Of a stretch of 64,000 nucleotides of DNA, positions 58,660 through 64,000 are shown piece by piece. Position numbers and translations under genes: made by a program. The stretch comes from Ceratobasidium sp. AG-K. Lineage: Eukaryota > Basidiomycota > Agaricomycetes > Cantharellales > Ceratobasidiaceae. The notes beneath the pieces were generated by a model, which had not been told where the DNA came from, did no database searches, and worked only from the letters and a program-made list of their open reading frames with translations. The stretch covers positions 1,426,001 to 1,490,000 of the forward strand of contig JAWNGF010000004.1 in assembly GCA_037039685.1 (NCBI GenBank). The letters run 5' to 3'. The stretch's first letter is position 1. Each line of letters opens with the position of its first letter.

Positions 58660-61252
58660 ATGCCTGCGACAAGCCGAAGTGCAGGACTCAAAGTGTCGCT
58701 GGCATGCGACTCGTGCCGTTCACGAAAGCGCAAGGTGAGTGTGGAATGTGTGTGGAGATATTGGTAATCATGTTCCAGTGCGATGGGATTCGGCCTGTGT
58801 GCGGCCAATGCCGAGCAAACAGCCATGCGTGTGCGTTCAACGTCCATGTCGACAAGCGCAAGTATGTGCTCGATCTGCTTATTGAGCTGCTCTGACTATT
58901 AATAGACCGCCTTCCAAGTCTTATGTTCTCGCCCTCGAGGCACGCATCAAGACACTCGAAAATAGGAGCCAAGTGCTCGAGGGCCTGTTGCGGGATGCGT
59001 CAATCAGTGTTCCCTCTCCCGAGACGGATGGCGTCGATCTATCTGCGTTCCTAGAAGCCAGCCAGCGGTCGTCTGCAGAGCCTGATGAACCGGACGACGG
59101 ATTGCCTGAAGACAGCGGAGCGTCGGTTGCGGCGCTTCTCGACATTGGCAAACTCAGGCTCGAAGTCGCACCCAGCAACGGCGCAACACACGCACCAGGC
59201 ACATTTACCTATTTCGGCCCCCAATCCAGTCGGTTTTTATCCGGCACCGACCCGACGCCCCACTCGTACGGAAGCTCCCACTCGGACTCGACCTGGTTCC
59301 CGTTTTGCTCTCGAGACGAAGAGCGGGTGTTGCTGAGCACGTTTTGGGCTTGGCAACGTATGCACTTTCCGATTGTCCTTCCCGACCCGTTTCTCAGTGC
59401 GTATAATGCGCGCAAGTACAATTGCGAGCTCGTCACACCTATGCTGCTCGATATGATGTTTGCTATTGGCTCGTACTTTGGGCCTGGCAAAGAGGGCGGG
59501 GATGGTGCCCAGGGCGAGCGCTTCTTTGCCCGGGCCGAATCACGGGTGATGGAGGAGATCAATAACCCGCGCGTGGCGACGGTGCAGGCGCTCATGATTA
59601 TGGCCGTGGTACAGATGGGACATGCAAAGACCCCAGTGGCGTGGACACTCAACGGTAAGTGCCTGATTTGTTACTGAGCTCTACTCATTCGTCCCAGGCA
59701 TGGCGGTTGCGCTCTCTACAAGACTTGGGTTACACATTGACACGACGTCGCTCGTCTCGAGCGGAGTCATGCCTGCAGACGTCCAAGCATCGCGGGACAC
59801 GACATTTTGGGCTGGGTTCACGCTTGATCGGTAAGTTCTCCCCATCTAGTCGGACGGGCATCTGACCGCGCCGCAGGATATTCTCGACGAATATGGGTCT
59901 GCACCCGTTGCACAGTCGACGCTCCATCTCGACCCCCAAACCGCGCCAGCGCATGGCCCAGCGCGAAGCCGCCAAGAGCACGTCTCTTCCGACCGAACCG
60001 AGCACACCCGTTTCGGCCGTCGAAAACGCCGAGATTCCGGATGCGGTGTGGGTCATGTTGTGCGAGTTTATGGACATGGTCGAGACGATGTTTACCGAAG
60101 TGTGAGTCCACTGGTCTTGAAAGTGGCGAGGCTGATTGTGTAGGTATGCGTTTGATACGCCCAAGCGGTCGGCGGTCCAGGATTGTGATTTGATTACGAA
60201 GAATATGTTGACGATTCAGGCGTTTGTGGATGATTTTCCGAGGCCGCTCAGGTCGGCGAGTGCGATGCGTGGGACTGAGCCGTGTTTAGTTTTCCTGCAG
60301 TGAGTGGGAGAGTTTGGGGTTGGCGCTTACTGACTCGCCACAGCGTTCGAATATGCTTGTATATTATACTCTTATGTCGGCCGTTTGTTGGGCCGAGGCG
60401 GTATACTGCGCCGACCAGTACGCTTCCGCTCTCTGCAGCCGACGTAGCCGCCGAACGACGATGTCGCACGCTGGCGTTTGGCCATTGCCGAACCGCTGCC
60501 CTGCGCACGATGGACTTACTACGCCACCTCCCACCCCGCTCCCATGCTTTACCACGCCATTCTTCATTTTTACGGCCTCGACAGTGCTCCTGCTATCCCC
60601 ACGGGACACCCAAGCCATGCGCGCCGTCCGAACTGGTCTAGCATGTCTGGAAGCGCTCGAACGAGACGGAATGTGGGTCGAGTCGGCCGTCGATGCAAAA
60701 CAACGTATATGGGGTCTCGCCCGACGATGGGACATTACCTCGCTCGCCCAAGACGGGACGTGGCACCATGTCACCCCGACTGAAAAACACAAGGAGGAGC
60801 GCAAGCCCACGCCATCTCGTTCGAGCGTGGACCCGATTTCGCCCACGACCCAGAGTCCGCTTGACTACAGCAAGGCTGCGAGTCCGCCGAATTTTATCAA
60901 GGCTACGAGTCCGCCGAATTTCACAAAGGCCGCTGGTTCGCCTGATTTTACCAAGTCGGCCAGTCCCCCGCTCGACCTCAATATGAACCATGGCAGTCCC
61001 AACACGTTTGACCAGTTCTATATTGACTCGATGCCTGAACAAAATGTCGCTGTACCGTGGGCGGCCGGGCCTGTCGAGCCTGCGTTGTGGTACATGGGGA
61101 ACAACACCGGGTCGTCGTACCAATCCGCCTGGGACTATCTGCTCAGCAACCCCACCGTCCCCCAGACCGAAACACACCGCGTACTTAGCCCGGCCGAAGC
61201 AGAGGCGCTGATGCAAGAACTGAGACGGGGCGGACTGGGCACACGAGACTGA
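58660..61252 (+). CDS. Zn2Cys6 fungal transcription factor, copy 2 (apparent frameshift)
   Basis: The start at 58660 gives MPATSRSAGLK. The Zn2Cys6 cluster is CDSCRSRKRKCDGIRPVCGQ then CRANSHAC, with an intron at the same place as copy 1, followed by a coiled-coil helix (ALEARIKTLEN). The middle domain has WAWQRMHFPIVLP, LLDMMFAIGSYFGP, STRLGLHIDTTSL and SVRICLYIILLCRPFVGP. Near 60531-60545 the frame moves by one base: TMDLLRHLPPRS continues in another frame as PLPCFTTPFFIFTAS. Copy 1 aligns without a break there. A missing C in a C-rich run (CCACCCCGCTCCC) would explain it. The C-terminus has a near-repeat of SPPNF-x-KA units. It is a tandem paralogue of copy 1, in the same orientation, about 0.5 kb apart. 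Confidence 0.85.
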
Positions 61253-61428
61253 TTTCGGACTTTTTTGTATATTGTTGTACTATGCTTTGAATCAAATCGA
61301 TCCTGATGTTATGAAATCGAGGGAGGGTACAGCCACCACGTCTGTGCAACACTCGTCCATCTCCAGCGACTGACGGTTCTTTGTCTGCTGTGATTGATTG
61401 ACCTGGATATTCGCCGCGGGTGGGCGCG

Positions 61429-64000
61429 ATGAAGGTGGGTAAACATAAGCGTTTGGTTCGATTATTAACACGCAACAGCACCTATTACACGCCCTCGAGT
61501 CGCGACGGCACAAACTGCCTGTGCCAGATGCAGAACTCGACCAGATCTTGGCTGAAGTCAAAGACGCACGCGTGAGTGGATTGGTGGCTGTCTGGCGTCG
61601 CTTATTCTCTTGTAGGACGTCAAAGGGCCCGAGCAGTTTGCCGATTCGCTGGACAAGGTTCTCACCGAACTGCGCTCACTCGTATGTCCACCGGTTGTTG
61701 CTAAACACTCTCTGATGTTTTACAGACCGAGGCCCATGCGTTTTTGAAGCCCGTCACGAAATCAGATGCGCCGGATTATCACTTGGGTACGTCCCACTCT
61801 GCCGTCGTGCGCTCGACTAACTTGTAGTAGTGATCAAGCACCCCATGGACCTGAGCACAATGGGCCGCAAAGTGCGCAACAAGCAGTACCGCACCAAGGC
61901 AGAGTTTATCGCCGACCTCAACCTGATCTGGGACAACTGCCTCGCCTACAACGCCCATCCTGTATGTCTCCACTCGGTTCTCAGCGCCTACTAACCCCTG
62001 CTAGACCCACCCCCTCCGCCGATGTGCCAATTTTCTGCGAAAACGCACTGCGATTCTGGCCGAGATCATTCAAGACCCATCGGAACGCTCGGCGCCTCTG
62101 ACGCTGCGCAAGATGCCCTCGCACTTGCGTCGGCGCTCGGTCCTCGACGATTCGGATGATGATTACAGTTCGGCTTCGGGTGTGGGCAAGGTTAATGGCA
62201 AGGGAAAGCCAAACGGTGTCAAGCTCGAGGCCGTCAATGGCCGAAACGGGATCGACGGGCGAGGTGCGTTGGCTCTAATTCGCCTGGTCTGTGCTCATGT
62301 CCAATAGTGTCGTCGACCCCCGAGAGTGATGTGCCGATGCGGCCGGTTCTGCCACGGTCTCGAGGAAGTGTGAGTGCGTCGGTCGTTGGTTGGCTTGGCT
62401 TATACGTTGTACAGGGCCCCTCGCGCCGTCCCCCTCCCGAAGAATCCTTTCCTGAACGTGTAGCCATTACACGCACGCCTGAATCCATGTCCCAATTCGC
62501 CTCGCTCGACAAGGAGCTCTCCCGGCTCGAGCAGGAACTTGAGCTGATCGACGGTGTCCAACGAATGGATCTTGGACCCGGCCAGCGACGAGATCATGGA
62601 TTGCAACGGCATCTCGATACCGCCGGGGCCGGTCCCTCGCGGCTAGCCAGCGCCGATCAGCAACAAGAAGACTTTATGCGCGAAGAGTCGACGAGGAGGT
62701 TGCGCTCCCAGTTGCGCCAGTTGCGGACAAATGACGAGGACGTGCTTAGGCTAGACGAGTGGCGAGAGGCGGATGAGACAAAGCATATCGGTGGGGGAAA
62801 GCGTAAGAGGTGGGTCTGATTGCATGGTTAAACTCTGTTGTTGACGTTGCGCAGGGTGGTCATTACGAGTTCCGACGAAGAGGAAGATGAAACACCTCGA
62901 CGGACCAAGTTTTCTGTGACTGGGTTGCCCCCCGACGCCGAGGAACACGAAACGGTCCACGATTTATGGTGGGAAGCCATGCGCTCGGGCGCAATGGTCG
63001 GCAACGGCGTTTTGCCAATGGCCCAGCACGGATTTCCCCCCATAAAGCCAGGAAGCACAAAGCGTCGAAAGAAACGGTCAGTCCTATGCCAATCCGTATC
63101 TACACCCGCTCACATCAACTGCAGCCCAAAGGCCAAACCGAGTGGCCTCAAAGGCACCATCTACAAGAACATTTCAACGCTGCACCATATTCGTCGCGCG
63201 CACACCAAGATCCTCGTCCTAAATGCCATCGCTGAAGAGTCGGCCACATTCGAACTCCCGCCCGAAGACGACGCCGCACACCCCGAACCGCCGATTATAC
63301 CCATACCTGGACTCACGTACGGCGAAGACTCGGGCGCACAGTGTCTAAATGCCGTATCCATGACCGTGCTCCAACACGCCGGCTTCGAGGGGAGCAGCCA
63401 AGCCTCGCTCGACGTGCTCCAACACGTCGCGGCAGACTACGTCATGAACCTCGGACGTACGTTTCGCTTCATGGTCGACAAGTTTGGCAAGACGATGAGC
63501 AACGAGGTGAGTTCCATGGGTGTTGGTTGGGCGAGTCTGACTCGAGTAGCAAATCGTGTTACATGCGTTGGCCGAGCATGGGATTTCAGAAGTCCAGGAG
63601 CTGGAGCGGTATATCAAGGATGATGTCGAGCGATACGGGAGCAGGTTGCAGGATTTAGAGCGTAAGCTTGTGCATGCGTATGACGAGCAGGCGAGTCGTC
63701 CGGTCTTTCTTGCTAGATGTGCTAATTATTTTGTTTAGACCGAAGCCGCTGCGATTGAAGACGATGAACTGTTTGATGAAGAGAACGAGCAGCTTGTCAT
63801 GTAAGTTCCACTCCTCCCCCTAGTCAACGGCGCTAACATCACAACAGGGGCGGATTCGCGGGCGAACTGGGAGAAGACTTTTTCGGCCTACGCGAGCTCG
63901 GGCTCGAACAAGAATTCGGACTCACCTCGCTCGCCATTCCTCGAAAACTGCTACGCGGGCGACGCGACAATGCAGCCAACGCCAAGTACGTACGTCCCCA
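61429..64000 (+). CDS. SAGA complex subunit Spt7, bromodomain protein (3' partial)
   Basis: Best start 61429 (MK, then an intron, then [20 protein letters not shown]). An N-terminal helical part precedes a bromodomain: [30 protein letters not shown] and [10 protein letters not shown], with the acetyl-lysine-binding Asn in YNA. Basic and acidic linkers follow. A histone-fold region typical of Spt7 comes next: [37 protein letters not shown] and FGKTMSNE, then [19 protein letters not shown]. It is cut by the window edge. Spt7 is a core scaffold of SAGA, pairing its histone fold with Taf10 for histone acetylation and gene activation. It lies only about 180 bases after the regulator gene on the same strand. 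Confidence 0.88.

Overview
The window reads as nuclear DNA of a basidiomycete fungus, most like an Agaricomycete of the Rhizoctonia type. The genes are cut by many 45-80 nt GT-AG introns and include microexons down to about 20 nt. The repertoire is fungal: calpain, GH37 trehalase, ENA-type P-ATPase, Uso1, Spt7, Zn2Cys6 regulators, and basidiomycete caspase-like and kinase-like families. All gene models come from reading frames and splice signals. Exon borders were traced by hand for the trehalase, the lyase pair, polyubiquitin, the SUN protein, the caspase-like gene and the IF1-like gene; the other spans are less exact.

Layout. 0-5.6 kb: 3' end of a calpain, a secreted trehalase, and a DUF1275 membrane protein on the minus strand. 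5.6-13 kb: gene-poor DNA around two near-identical isocitrate lyase/PEP mutase family genes 3.65 kb apart. 13-22.8 kb: a SUN-domain ER/nuclear-envelope protein, an MDR oxidoreductase, a glyoxylate-reductase-like 2-hydroxyacid dehydrogenase and a five-unit polyubiquitin gene. 22.8-37.5 kb: a repeat-scarred promoter region, an ENA-type Na+/K+ efflux ATPase, a 3-hydroxyacyl-CoA dehydrogenase, the Uso1/p115 tether and a G-protein alpha subunit. 38-52.7 kb: an uncertain minus-strand gene, then a caspase-like C14 gene followed by two tandem minus-strand genes of an unusual type, then an orphan gene. 52.9-64 kb: a secreted GH105 hydrolase, a tiny IF1-like ATPase inhibitor gene, two tandem Zn2Cys6 regulators, and Spt7 of SAGA running off the edge.

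The most interesting stretch is 39.7-50.2 kb. Both minus-strand genes join an N-terminal alpha-helical region, patterned like the four-helix bundle of MLKL/HeLo-type executioners, to a coiled coil and a kinase fold. That fold has lost the catalytic Asp of HRD (HSN here) and the Asp of DFG (GGFG here). An intact caspase-like peptidase gene lies next to them, converging on them. This looks like a compact regulated-cell-death locus with MLKL-type architecture. The motif losses are seen directly; the function is inference.

Other points: exon-limited sequence homogenisation in the lyase pair; CRE-type sites upstream of the ENA ATPase; single-base frameshifts at different sites in the two Zn2Cys6 paralogues; and two small genes hidden in apparent gaps, one convincing and one weak.
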